In this document: piece after piece, positions 8,601 to 16,161 of the stretch | How the letters are laid out: the number at the start of each line of letters is the position of its first letter | How positions within the stretch are numbered: the stretch's first letter is position 1 | Source of the DNA: a bacterium | GTDB lineage: Bacteria > CAIJMQ01 > JAADFP01 | Direction: 5' to 3' | DNA: 19,749 nt | Assembly (NCBI GenBank): GCA_027021085.1 | Contig: JALUVB010000008.1 | Location: 1-19,749, forward strand | The notes under the pieces: model-generated | Databases searched by the model: none | Seen by the model: the letters and a program-made list of their open reading frames with translations, nothing else | Told to the model about the DNA's origin: nothing | Made by a program: the position numbers and the translations under genes

Positions 8601-10063
8601 TCCTGGAATCAACCACTTTCATAAAACTGAGAAACGATAAGCAATTTGCCTATGCTTCAGGCCTGGTGGGAGTAGTCCCGGAAGAAGATAAGATTACCCG
8701 CATTTCCAGGTTTTTGATAGCCGGAAGATGGTTTAAACCAGGAGAAAAGAATGTCATAATACTTCCTCTAAGACTTGCCAATCTTCTCAAAATAAAGAAA
8801 GAAGACGTAGGGAAAATTTCTCTAAACTTGCTGGGAGAAGAGGTCAGAGTAATAGGTATTCTCAACGACGAAGCCATGAAAAACTTGCATGACCTGGATG
8901 ATGAAAGGCTTACACCCGTCAATTTCAGCATGATGGGATCGAAGGAGTTAGAAAAAGTTAAACAGGAAAAAACAGTTATGGCAGGAATGGGGAAAACCAC
9001 CATGGAATCCTTCACCCACAGCGAATATTCCACTGTTCCCTTCCTTCCCTACCGTTTTGTTATGGAAAACGGCGGCACACTGCAGTCAATGGTTCTTTCC
9101 TTCCCCGAGGGTACCGACATAATTGCCCAGGCAGAAAAATTCGTTTCCCGTCTTGGCCTGACTATCTTCACTGGAGTAGGGGATAAAGTATGGGTTTACA
9201 GTTCTGTAGGGCTTACCTCATACAGAGGCATGGGAAACCTGGCCATTCCCATACTTATTGCTGCACTTATTGTACTGAATACCATGCTGGGCTCCGTATA
9301 TGAAAGGATAAAAGAAATAAGCACCTATTCCTCCGTAGGGCTTGCCCCTGTACACATAGCAGCCCTTTTCATAGCCGAAGCAGCAGTCTATGCAGTCCTG
9401 GGAGCAGTAGCCGGCTATCTCTTAGGGCAAGTTGTAGCAAAATTAACTACCACTTTCGGATTCCTTACCGGTCTTACCCTGAACTACTCTTCCCTTTCTG
9501 CGGTTACCTCCACACTCATCGTCATGGCAGTGGTAATGCTTTCCACTCTTTATCCTGCTCGCAAAGCATCCCAGCTATCTGTGCCGGACGTTACACGCAG
9601 ATGGAAACTTCCTGAGCCGGAAGGTGATGTCTGGGAATTTGATTTTCCTTTCACTATAAGTGGAAAAGAAATTCTCGGTGTCTATGTCTTCTTCCGAAAT
9701 TACTTTTCTGCTTATACGGAGGAATCCATTGGAACATTTTTCACCCAGGGAGTAGAATTTAAACCTTTTGATTGGAAAGGAGAAAAGGGCTACTCAATGG
9801 AAATGATAGTGCACCTGGCACCTTTTGACCTGGGCGTGAGCCAACATGCCACATTAAAAGCAATACCGACGGGAGAATTCGGCGTTTACCTGATTAAGGT
9901 AATCCTGAAAAGAAGAAGTGGGGAAATAGGTGCATGGAAAAGAGTTAACCGCAGATTCCTTGATACTCTCAGAAAACAATTCCTGGTCTGGAGAACACTA
10001 AGCCCGAAAATTAAGCGCGAATACCACGCAGAAGGAGAATCATTACTCAGAGAGAAGGAGTGA
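5675..10063 (+). CDS. Exported M28-peptidase-like domain fused to FtsX/MacB-type permease; probable pseudo-peptidase
   Basis: A 1462-aa fusion, preceded by a strong GAGGAGG site. Residues 1-24 look like a signal peptide (ending GYADQ). Residues 25-450 follow the M28 zinc-peptidase layout, including a PA-like insert (about 85-215), but metal positions are changed. The HxD site reads TFYDS (239-243), the GAxDN site reads GATSAFN (253-259), the GEE site reads GHYEN (286-290), and the late yHT site reads YLDTPFDT (420-427). Residues 480-770 are a beta-rich domain of unknown type. Three membrane helices follow (about 773-793, 805-823, 832-853). Next is an FtsX-like module: helix 897-917, an external domain 918-1185, and three helices between 1187 and 1296, with ERIKEISTYSSVGL (1210-1223) and PARKASQL (1294-1301). 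A 160-aa tail (1303-1462) should be cytoplasmic. FtsX permeases normally need an ATPase partner, and none is adjacent. The domain assignment is good; the function is unknown and loss of catalysis is inferred. Confidence 0.82.
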   Translation: MIRKLSCTIFIFFFLFSLTITGYADQLTQHIEYFSSLKSRIPGYPGNKKAAKYIENFLKNLGLEVKKEAVEVTVPVSRGGELTLKGKVFPVYPLWPNLVRTPTVPPEGIKGRIIYAGKANYKDITGEKIKDNILILDFNSGTAWLNMAMLGAKAIVFIEPENTSRYEAERKFLSQPLDIPRYWLPRKYFSEFLSLLSDKNTEGTLKGRMDWEKVKSYNIYATLKGSDPKLKEQLIILSTFYDSISVIPDFAPGATSAFNTATLLNIVEDFVKNPPKRSIMFLFTTGHYENLSGIVAFTQRHLRKHRFIRNKIKEPINASLFITLDLSPGTDEIGVWHGTNDFYYQKFFAPLGKKFEEYNKKVSARLGYIPENTLTNGISPVKGISWDTLILEKIKVEGTPVLLSGTPALNLVTIYDSRNYLDTPFDTLDRYNLAFIRKQSRFLNSLLQEAINDEDLFPSFQTELKDGLKSLEARLVTFNPRTSFVPSNPVSGAIAYVHLTGQEKEYMGVRTLRLRMTDKKGKAIFNAVNVTLSESTNYYLEGYALDPTTGEIVLAPDLGVNGNENYPLQVKMTNVENEHMIVLFPCKPINVFDLIDPAFLISLDRIDVFDRANSTPYAYGQSRFVPREWVWSSDSEPVGVVFAQPQSWVKILGSSGPLGKRYLLLNSQNWETKEGSEGKGFNPQETNSIIRTPYQGAHDMLYLDEFRIKNLIRYGISNRRLESLHKWAWDSFKKAEEALKNRVWDKFMKFSRQALAIESRAYPDVKATSNDVIKGIIFYLAILLPFAYFAERLFFGFADIKKQLGGVFAIFLFIYWIMRMVHPAFRLANTPEVILLSFILLSLSVIVVSIISSKFEEQMQRMKRERAKVHEADVGRISATAAAFTLGVSNMKRRKVRTWLTSITLILLTFTVLSFTSVKTFMKYNRVLRDNKPLYQGILIRDRSWNPFEEVVLEHLRSGFFNEAKVIPRSWLISPVLESTTFIKLRNDKQFAYASGLVGVVPEEDKITRISRFLIAGRWFKPGEKNVIILPLRLANLLKIKKEDVGKISLNLLGEEVRVIGILNDEAMKNLHDLDDERLTPVNFSMMGSKELEKVKQEKTVMAGMGKTTMESFTHSEYSTVPFLPYRFVMENGGTLQSMVLSFPEGTDIIAQAEKFVSRLGLTIFTGVGDKVWVYSSVGLTSYRGMGNLAIPILIAALIVLNTMLGSVYERIKEISTYSSVGLAPVHIAALFIAEAAVYAVLGAVAGYLLGQVVAKLTTTFGFLTGLTLNYSSLSAVTSTLIVMAVVMLSTLYPARKASQLSVPDVTRRWKLPEPEGDVWEFDFPFTISGKEILGVYVFFRNYFSAYTEESIGTFFTQGVEFKPFDWKGEKGYSMEMIVHLAPFDLGVSQHATLKAIPTGEFGVYLIKVILKRRSGEIGAWKRVNRRFLDTLRKQFLVWRTLSPKIKREYHAEGESLLREKE

Positions 10064-10066
10064 GAT

Positions 10067-12040
10067 ATGGAAGAGATAAAAAACACCAATGCAAAACAGC
10101 AGGAAGAAAAATTCGAAGACGGTTTTAATATTAAAACCGTCGTAGCAGCTCTATTTATAGGCTTCATCATGTTACCCGGGGCAATTTACCTGGGGCTGAT
10201 TACAGGAGGAAGCATAGGAGGAGCCGCACAATGGGTAACCATTATCCTTTTCGTGGAAATAGCCAAGCGTTCCCTGGTGCAATTAAAAAAGCAGGAGATC
10301 TATATTATATATATTATTGCCTCCAGCCTGGTGGCACCCGGTCTCATCATGGGAGCAGCATCCCTTGTACTCCAGGGAGGAGCCTTCGCCGAGAAAATAT
10401 GGCAGCAGTATCTAATCCAGTCACCCTATGCAAAAGCTTTCGGATTATCCGATAAAATACCTTCCTGGGTAGTGCCTCCTGCCGGTTCTGAAGCATTAAT
10501 CAAAAGGACTTTCCTGGACAAAGCCTGGATTATTCCTATCCTTCTCCTGGTAGGGAATAATGTTCTTTTCCGCTTAAATTACTTTGGCCTGGGATACCTT
10601 TTTTATAAACTCACTGCTGATATAGAGCGTTTACCTTTCCCTATGGCACCGGTGGCAGCAGAAGGCGCCACGGCACTGGCCGAAAGTAGTGCAAAGAAAG
10701 AAACATGGCGCTGGAGAATTTTTTCTATCTCTGCCATGATCGGAATAATTTTCGGCCTCTTTTATGTGGTAATTCCCACTTTCACCGGCCTGGTAATGGC
10801 GAAACCATTCATGCTCTTCCCCATACCCTGGGTAGATGGCACTTCTGACCTTGGTGCTCATTTACCCGCTGCCATATTTGGCTGGGGAACAGATTTAACC
10901 TGGATTTTTGTTGGCTTCCTGCTTCCCTTCTGGGTGGTAATAGGGACCTTCCTGGGCTCTTTCCTGGCTAACACGGTAATGAATCCAATTTTTTACAAGC
11001 TTGGTATTATACGCAGCTGGAGGCCGGGTATGACCGTGATACCGGCCAAGGTGGCCACCACGATGGATATCTGGATTTCCGTAACTATTGGATTGGGTAT
11101 AGTAGTAGCCCTGGTTGGTATATGGAAAGTGATAAAGACTTTCATGAAACCTCCTGCCCAGAGAAGGATAAGAAAATCACCGGCAGGAAGAGGAGACTTT
11201 CCCATCTGGCTTTCGCTGGTAGTATGGCTTTTTTCTACTACTGCCTATATTGTCATATGTCATATTCTGGTCCCCAGTTTTCCCTTGTGGATTTTCATTG
11301 TCTTCGGCTTCGTGCTTACCCCGTTGCTTTCCTTTGTCTCCGCCCGTATGTTCGGGATAACCGGTGTGGCCACAGGCATAAGTTTTCCCATGGTAAGAGA
11401 AGGGACCTTTATCCTTTCCGGTTACAAAGGTGCAGGTATCTGGTTTGCTCCTGTTCCTTATTTCAACCACGGATGGGTAACCCAGAGATTCGAAGAGCTT
11501 AACCTCACCCATACACGTTTCCCCTCCTGGGTCAAGGCAGAATTTACCGCCTTAGGTATCATGCTTGTTGCCTCTTTCCTTTTCTGGCAGATAATATGGA
11601 GAATGGGGCCCATTCCCTCTTCCACTTACCCCTTTGTACAAAAGATGTGGCCCATGAGTGCCATATTTAAATCTCTCTGGGCCACGGCCACCCTGGAAGG
11701 AGGAGCTAAGTGGATGCTCAAAGCAATAAATCCATCCTATATATTGCTAAGCTCGGGTATAGGAATTGTTTTATATTCGGCCTTAGCCATGTTTCGTATT
11801 CCCGTATCTCTATTTTATGGCTTGGTAGGAGGGGTAGCTATATTTCCCCATTTTGCTTTCCCCATGTTTGTAGGTGCTCTCCTGGGCAGATATTTCTTTG
11901 CCCGTAGAATCGGCAAAGAAACCTGGAGGAAATACACCCCCATAATCCTGGCTGGTTACTCCTGCGGAATGGGACTGGTGGGTATGGCTTCCATTGCCCT
12001 TGCCCTCATTGCCAAAACCGTTACCTCCCTCATTTTCTGA
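10067..12040 (+). CDS. OPT-superfamily-like polytopic transporter
   Basis: This 657-aa protein has a charged, cytoplasmic-looking N-terminus (1-22) followed by many hydrophobic segments. The motif RLPFPMAPVAAEGATAL (188-204) and the glycine-rich GYSCGMGLVGM near the C-terminus (about 630-640) resemble OPT-family (oligopeptide transporter) membrane proteins, a secondary-transporter group. It is not a close copy of the DUF6785/6784 protein upstream but shares size and general plan, so the two may be distant relatives. ATG 10067 lies 3 nt after the fusion gene and is preceded by GAGAAGGAG, which overlaps that gene's end. This spacing implies co-translation with the M28-like/FtsX protein. A peptide or other organic substrate is only a guess from the OPT resemblance. 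Confidence 0.75.
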   Translation: MEEIKNTNAKQQEEKFEDGFNIKTVVAALFIGFIMLPGAIYLGLITGGSIGGAAQWVTIILFVEIAKRSLVQLKKQEIYIIYIIASSLVAPGLIMGAASLVLQGGAFAEKIWQQYLIQSPYAKAFGLSDKIPSWVVPPAGSEALIKRTFLDKAWIIPILLLVGNNVLFRLNYFGLGYLFYKLTADIERLPFPMAPVAAEGATALAESSAKKETWRWRIFSISAMIGIIFGLFYVVIPTFTGLVMAKPFMLFPIPWVDGTSDLGAHLPAAIFGWGTDLTWIFVGFLLPFWVVIGTFLGSFLANTVMNPIFYKLGIIRSWRPGMTVIPAKVATTMDIWISVTIGLGIVVALVGIWKVIKTFMKPPAQRRIRKSPAGRGDFPIWLSLVVWLFSTTAYIVICHILVPSFPLWIFIVFGFVLTPLLSFVSARMFGITGVATGISFPMVREGTFILSGYKGAGIWFAPVPYFNHGWVTQRFEELNLTHTRFPSWVKAEFTALGIMLVASFLFWQIIWRMGPIPSSTYPFVQKMWPMSAIFKSLWATATLEGGAKWMLKAINPSYILLSSGIGIVLYSALAMFRIPVSLFYGLVGGVAIFPHFAFPMFVGALLGRYFFARRIGKETWRKYTPIILAGYSCGMGLVGMASIALALIAKTVTSLIF

Positions 12041-12042
12041 TT

Positions 12043-13299
12043 ATGGCAAAATATACCCGTCTTAGAGGGACGACTGACTTCATTCCTCCTCAATCCGAAA
12101 TACTGCGCAGCACAGAGAATAAAATTACAGAAACAATAAAAACTTTTGGCTTCAGAGAAATAATCACTCCCACGCTGGAGAGAAAAGCCCTCTTTACCCG
12201 CAGTATAGGCGAAACTACGGACATAGTGGAAAAAGAGATGTTTTCCTTCAAAGATAAAGGCGGCAGAGAAGTAGTGCTTCGCCCTGAAGGCACTGCACCC
12301 GTGGTAAGAGCCTACGTAGAGGAAGGAATTTACGGGAGGCAAAAATTCGTTCGCTATTTCTATCGAGGTTCATTTTTTCGCTATGAAAAGCCCCAGGCCG
12401 GCAGGGAAAGGGAATTTCACCAGATAGGAGTAGAGGTGCTGGGCTGCAGGAGTCCTTACCTTGATGCCGAAATTATCTACCTGGGAGTTAAAATATTGGA
12501 AACCCTGGCTATTAAAGATTTTACCCTCGAATTGGGAAGTGTAGGCTGTTTGCAGGATAGAAAGGCATTTGTAGAGAAATTAAAAGTGAGCCTGGGAAAC
12601 AGGGTTGATTTACTCTGCAAGGACTGTAAGCGGAGGACTGAACAGAATCCCTTAAGAATATTTGATTGCAAAGTTAAAGAGTGCAGAAAATTAGCCGAAC
12701 ATCTGCCTTCCCTCCTTGACAATCTCTGCAATGACTGCAAGAACCACCTCCATAAAGTTGAGAACACCTTAAAAGAGTTGCATGTGCGTTACCATCTTCA
12801 TCCTCACCTGGTGCGTGGATTGGATTATTACACCGGCATTACCTTTGAATTTCAACACAATCTATTAGGGGCTCAAAACACTATTTTAGCCGGGGGAAGA
12901 TACGACAACCTGGTAGAAGAAATCGGGGGGGCATACACTCCTGCCTGCGGTTTTGCTTTAGGCCTGGAAAGAATCCTGCTGGCTTTAAAAGAAGAAGGTA
13001 AAACACCAGCGGACAGAAACGGCATCCAGGCTTTCGCCTGCTATGTAAGCGAAAAAGAATTTTTACCCGCCTTTTGCCTAACCCAGGAGTTAAGAAAAAG
13101 GGGGATAACCTCGGATTTAGATTACTCGGGAAAGAATCTCAAACACCAGTTGAAATCAGCTAACCGGGTAAAAGCCAAGTACTCCGTTATCCTGGGAGAA
13201 GACGAAATAAAAGAAGGAAAAGTTCTCCTGAAAAACATGGATACGGGAGAACAAAAATTGCTCAGCAAAGAAGAAGCCATAGAAATTATTAAACAATGA
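12043..13299 (+). CDS. hisS: Histidyl-tRNA synthetase
   Basis: This class II synthetase charges tRNA-His with histidine using ATP. The 418-aa length is normal for the bacterial enzyme. Motif 1 lies near 40-55. Motif 2 and its flank run from RPEGTAPVVRA (80-90) to FYRGSFFRYEKPQAG (106-120). The histidine-specific HisA motif is LVRGLDYYTG (256-265), followed by GGRYDNLVEE (284-293) and motif 3 FALGLERILLAL (304-315). The C-terminal anticodon-binding domain spans about 328-418. The insertion domain has a cysteine cluster (C192xxC195, C209, C214, C229xxC232) that could bind a metal. The gene starts 2 nt after the OPT-like gene, has no obvious Shine-Dalgarno, and overlaps aspS by ATGA, so hisS and aspS are probably translated together. 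Confidence 0.98.
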   Translation: MAKYTRLRGTTDFIPPQSEILRSTENKITETIKTFGFREIITPTLERKALFTRSIGETTDIVEKEMFSFKDKGGREVVLRPEGTAPVVRAYVEEGIYGRQKFVRYFYRGSFFRYEKPQAGREREFHQIGVEVLGCRSPYLDAEIIYLGVKILETLAIKDFTLELGSVGCLQDRKAFVEKLKVSLGNRVDLLCKDCKRRTEQNPLRIFDCKVKECRKLAEHLPSLLDNLCNDCKNHLHKVENTLKELHVRYHLHPHLVRGLDYYTGITFEFQHNLLGAQNTILAGGRYDNLVEEIGGAYTPACGFALGLERILLALKEEGKTPADRNGIQAFACYVSEKEFLPAFCLTQELRKRGITSDLDYSGKNLKHQLKSANRVKAKYSVILGEDEIKEGKVLLKNMDTGEQKLLSKEEAIEIIKQ

Positions 13300-15065
13300 A
13301 AAACGAAATTACCCCAAGGACATGCTACTGTGGTGAGGTAGGGGAGGAACACATCGGTAAAGAAATACAGCTATATGGATGGGTAAGAAGAACCCGGGAC
13401 CATGGAGGGTTAACTTTTATCGACCTTGCCGACAGGGAAGGAGTGGTGCAGGTTGTTTTCAACCCCGAGGATAATCTTTCCCTGCATAAAAAAGTAAAAA
13501 AGCTAAAATCCGAAAGCGTAGTAGGGATAAAAGGCATAGTAAGAAAAAGGCCGGCAGGCACAGAAAACCTACGTATCAGTACAGGAAAGATAGAAGTAAT
13601 AGGCAGTGAATTAACTACATTCTCTACCCCTGCTCATCTTCCCTTCACTATTGATGAAAAAGAGCTCACTGAAGAGGTGAGATTAAAATACAGGTACCTG
13701 GACATTAGAAGAGAGGAAATGCTTAACCGTCTTAAGCTCAGACACCATGCAGCCCAGACAATCAGGGGGTTTCTTTCTTCCCATGGTTTCTGGGAGGTGG
13801 AGACACCTTTCCTCACCCGCAGTACTCCCGAGGGAGCAAGAGACTACCTGGTGCCTTCTCGTATCTACCCGGGCAAATTCTATGCTCTCCCACAATCACC
13901 CCAGCTTTTCAAACAACTCTTGATGGTAGGAGGAGTGGATAAATACTTCCAGATAGTCAAATGTTTCCGGGACGAGGACCTGCGGGCAGACCGTCAGCCT
14001 GAATTTACCCAGATCGACCTGGAAATGTCTTTCATAGATGAAAAGAAAATAATGGAAGTTACTGAAAATCTCTTACAGCACCTGTTCAAGAAACTCCTGG
14101 GGAAAGAAATATCTCCCCCTTTCCCGTCTTTCTCCTATTCAGAATGTCTTCAACGCTACGGCACAGACCGTCCTGACCTGAGATTTGGTTTGGAAATCCG
14201 GGATTTCACAGAAGTTTTTACCTCCACCTCCTTCCGGGTATTCCAGAAAGTTATAGAAAAAGGAGACTGCATTAAAGGAATAAACATTCCGCAAGGGAGC
14301 CAGTTCTCTCTTAAGGAAAGGGAAGAGCTAATAAGCAAATCCAGGGAACTCGGAGCAGAAGGGCTGATATGGATAGGATTCAGAGCCTCTGGGGTAAAAT
14401 CTCCTATTGCAAAATTTCTGCAAGGAGAAGAAATCGAAAAGCTCAAAAATACAGGAAAGATAGAAACAGGAGACCTCCTTATCCTGGTAGCCGGAGAAGA
14501 GAAAAAATCGCTGGAAATACTGGGCAACCTAAGAAACTTCCTGGCAAAGAAAATGAACCTGATAAATTCGAATGAGCTTAAATTTGCCTGGGTCACAGAG
14601 TTTCCCCTTTTTGAATACAGCAAAGAAGAGCAAAGATGGATTACTCTTCACCATCCTTTCACTTCCCCAAAGGAAGAGGATATACCTTTGCTCAAAAGCA
14701 ACCCCGGCAAAATAAGAAGCAGGGCTTACGATATCATCCTCAACGGAGAAGAGCTGGGAGGCGGGAGCATCCGAATTCACCAGGCACAGGTGCAAAAGCA
14801 AATGTTTGAGATTATTGGTCTTTCTCCTACCGAATACAAAGAGAAATTCGAATTCCTCCTGGATGCTCTAAGCACAGGCGCTCCTCCCCATGGGGGGATA
14901 GCTCTGGGACTGGACAGACTACTTATGATTATGAGCGGTACGGATTCAATAAGAGAAGTGATTGCCTTCCCCAAAACCCAGAGGGCCGTCTGCCTGACCA
15001 CCAACTCTCCTTCTACTGTTACAGAAATCCAACTCCGCGAGCTTCATATAAAAGTACGGCTTTAA
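13296..15065 (+). CDS. aspS: Aspartyl-tRNA synthetase, bacterial type, probably non-discriminating
   Basis: This class IIb synthetase charges tRNA-Asp. The 589-aa length and domain order are those of bacterial AspRS: an OB-fold anticodon domain (about 22-105), the catalytic core with motif 2 FRDEDLRADRQPEFTQ (224-239), the inserted GAD domain (about 290-425), then GGGSIRIH (488-495) and motif 3 LGLDRLLM (537-544). In the anticodon domain, RDHGGL (34-39) has His where E. coli has Leu, and the later loop reads RPAGTEN (85-91) with a Gly. Both are features associated with non-discriminating enzymes such as that of Pseudomonas aeruginosa, which also form Asp-tRNA-Asn for GatCAB. That specificity is an inference. 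The start overlaps the hisS stop (ATGA). Confidence 0.98.
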   Translation: MKNEITPRTCYCGEVGEEHIGKEIQLYGWVRRTRDHGGLTFIDLADREGVVQVVFNPEDNLSLHKKVKKLKSESVVGIKGIVRKRPAGTENLRISTGKIEVIGSELTTFSTPAHLPFTIDEKELTEEVRLKYRYLDIRREEMLNRLKLRHHAAQTIRGFLSSHGFWEVETPFLTRSTPEGARDYLVPSRIYPGKFYALPQSPQLFKQLLMVGGVDKYFQIVKCFRDEDLRADRQPEFTQIDLEMSFIDEKKIMEVTENLLQHLFKKLLGKEISPPFPSFSYSECLQRYGTDRPDLRFGLEIRDFTEVFTSTSFRVFQKVIEKGDCIKGINIPQGSQFSLKEREELISKSRELGAEGLIWIGFRASGVKSPIAKFLQGEEIEKLKNTGKIETGDLLILVAGEEKKSLEILGNLRNFLAKKMNLINSNELKFAWVTEFPLFEYSKEEQRWITLHHPFTSPKEEDIPLLKSNPGKIRSRAYDIILNGEELGGGSIRIHQAQVQKQMFEIIGLSPTEYKEKFEFLLDALSTGAPPHGGIALGLDRLLMIMSGTDSIREVIAFPKTQRAVCLTTNSPSTVTEIQLRELHIKVRL

Positions 15066-15073
15066 AACTTTTC

Positions 15074-15082
15074 TGTTATAAT
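15074..15082 (+). promoter_or_regulatory. Extended -10 promoter directly upstream of ychF
   Basis: TGTTATAAT at 15074-15082 is a perfect extended -10 element (TGn plus TATAAT). There is no good -35 at the matching distance (GTACGG at 15054-15059), which extended -10 promoters can tolerate. Transcription would start about 6-8 nt downstream, at or next to the ychF ATG (15088). The element sits in the only gap (22 nt) between aspS and ychF. Confidence 0.6.
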
Positions 15083-15087
15083 TCTAC

Positions 15088-16146
15088 ATGCAGATAGGTA
15101 TTATAGGCCTTCCGAACGCGGGCAAGTCCACCATTTTTAACGCTCTCAGCAGAGGCAATGCCAGGGTAGAAAAATTCCCCTTCACCACCATCGAGCCAAA
15201 TATAGGGAAAGTGGCAGTACCCGACGAAAGATTATCAAAGTTAAAAAATTTCCTAAGAGTAGGAGAGGGGATACCCGTAGAGATAGAGTTTATGGATATT
15301 GCCGGGCTTATCGAAGGAGCCAGCAAAGGCGAGGGAATGGGAAACCAGTTTCTCTCCCAGATTCAAGCCGTAGATTTAATACTTCATGTAGTAAGAGGTT
15401 TTGATAACCCTGATATTCCTTACCGAAAGGGAGATTTAGATATAAAAGGGGACATTGATATTATAGAAACAGAGTTAATTTTAAGAGATTTAGATATACT
15501 GCAAAATGCCGTTAACAAGTTGAAGGCAAGAGAAGACATACCCAGAAAAAAACTCCTTGCAGAAGTAATAGAGCGACTCCAGCAGGGAACACCCCTAAGG
15601 GAAATACCTCTAAAAACAGAAGAGCAGCAAATTCTGACAGGATACGGCCTCATCACTTTAAAACCTGTTGTATATCTAATTAATATGGGAGAAGACAAAA
15701 AGGTAGAAGACTTCCCCTGTACCTCAGAGCTTATAGAAAGAAATCTCCCCGTCCTTTTCTTATGCGGAAAAATCGAGGAAGAGCTCTCTCAACTTTCAGA
15801 TAGTGAAAGAGAAGAATTCAAAGAAATTATGGGGATACAAAAAAGCGGGTTGCAAAAATTGATTAAGGTTTGTTATGATATGCTAAGCTTAATTACTTTT
15901 TACACTATCGCGAGGAATAAATTACATGCCTGGTCTTTGAAAAAGGGAGCAAGCGTAGTGCAGGCGGCAGAGAAGATACATAGTGATATGGCAAAAGGAT
16001 TTATCAAGGCAGAAGTTATAAATTTTGAACATCTGGTTGGCTTTAATTCTTACTCCGAGGCAAAAGAAAAAGGCAGAGTAAGAATCGCCGGGAAAGAATA
16101 TTTAGTAAATGACGGGGATATACTGTACATACATTTCCGTACCTGA
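15088..16146 (+). CDS. ychF: YchF/OLA1-family ribosome-associated P-loop ATPase
   Basis: YchF is a universally conserved Obg-related ATPase that binds ribosomes and affects translation and stress responses. The 352-aa protein shows P-loop GLPNAGKST (7-15), PFTTIEPNIG (31-40), G3 DIAGL (70-74) followed by GASKGEGMGNQFL (77-89), and an altered G4 motif NMGE (199-202) in place of NKxD. That replacement fits ATP rather than GTP preference in this family. The C-terminal TGS-like domain (about 265-350) includes AWSLKKGASVVQAAEKIHSD (281-300) and KAEVINFEHLVGF (307-319). The start matches the family's usual first residues (MQIGIIGLPN). No Shine-Dalgarno precedes it and the mRNA may be leaderless from the promoter at 15074. 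It is followed closely by rpsF. Confidence 0.97.
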   Translation: MQIGIIGLPNAGKSTIFNALSRGNARVEKFPFTTIEPNIGKVAVPDERLSKLKNFLRVGEGIPVEIEFMDIAGLIEGASKGEGMGNQFLSQIQAVDLILHVVRGFDNPDIPYRKGDLDIKGDIDIIETELILRDLDILQNAVNKLKAREDIPRKKLLAEVIERLQQGTPLREIPLKTEEQQILTGYGLITLKPVVYLINMGEDKKVEDFPCTSELIERNLPVLFLCGKIEEELSQLSDSEREEFKEIMGIQKSGLQKLIKVCYDMLSLITFYTIARNKLHAWSLKKGASVVQAAEKIHSDMAKGFIKAEVINFEHLVGFNSYSEAKEKGRVRIAGKEYLVNDGDILYIHFRT

Positions 16147-16153
16147 AAGGAGG
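16145..16153 (+). promoter_or_regulatory. Near-perfect Shine-Dalgarno of rpsF
   Basis: GAAAGGAGG lies 8 nt before the rpsF ATG and overlaps the end of the ychF stop codon. It is one of the strongest ribosome sites in the window, in clear contrast with ychF, hisS and aspS, which have no evident site. Confidence 0.8.
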
Positions 16154-16161
16154 AAGAAAAA

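Noticed and set aside
10290-10325. AT-rich TATATTATATATATT run as a promoter or replication element
   Set aside because: It lies inside the OPT-like gene, where it encodes an I/Y-rich membrane helix. The codons explain the composition.
16100-16161. S6:S18-binding regulatory leader before rpsF
   Set aside because: Only 15 nt separate ychF and rpsF, and I could not find the expected hairpin with its loop motif in the preceding coding sequence.
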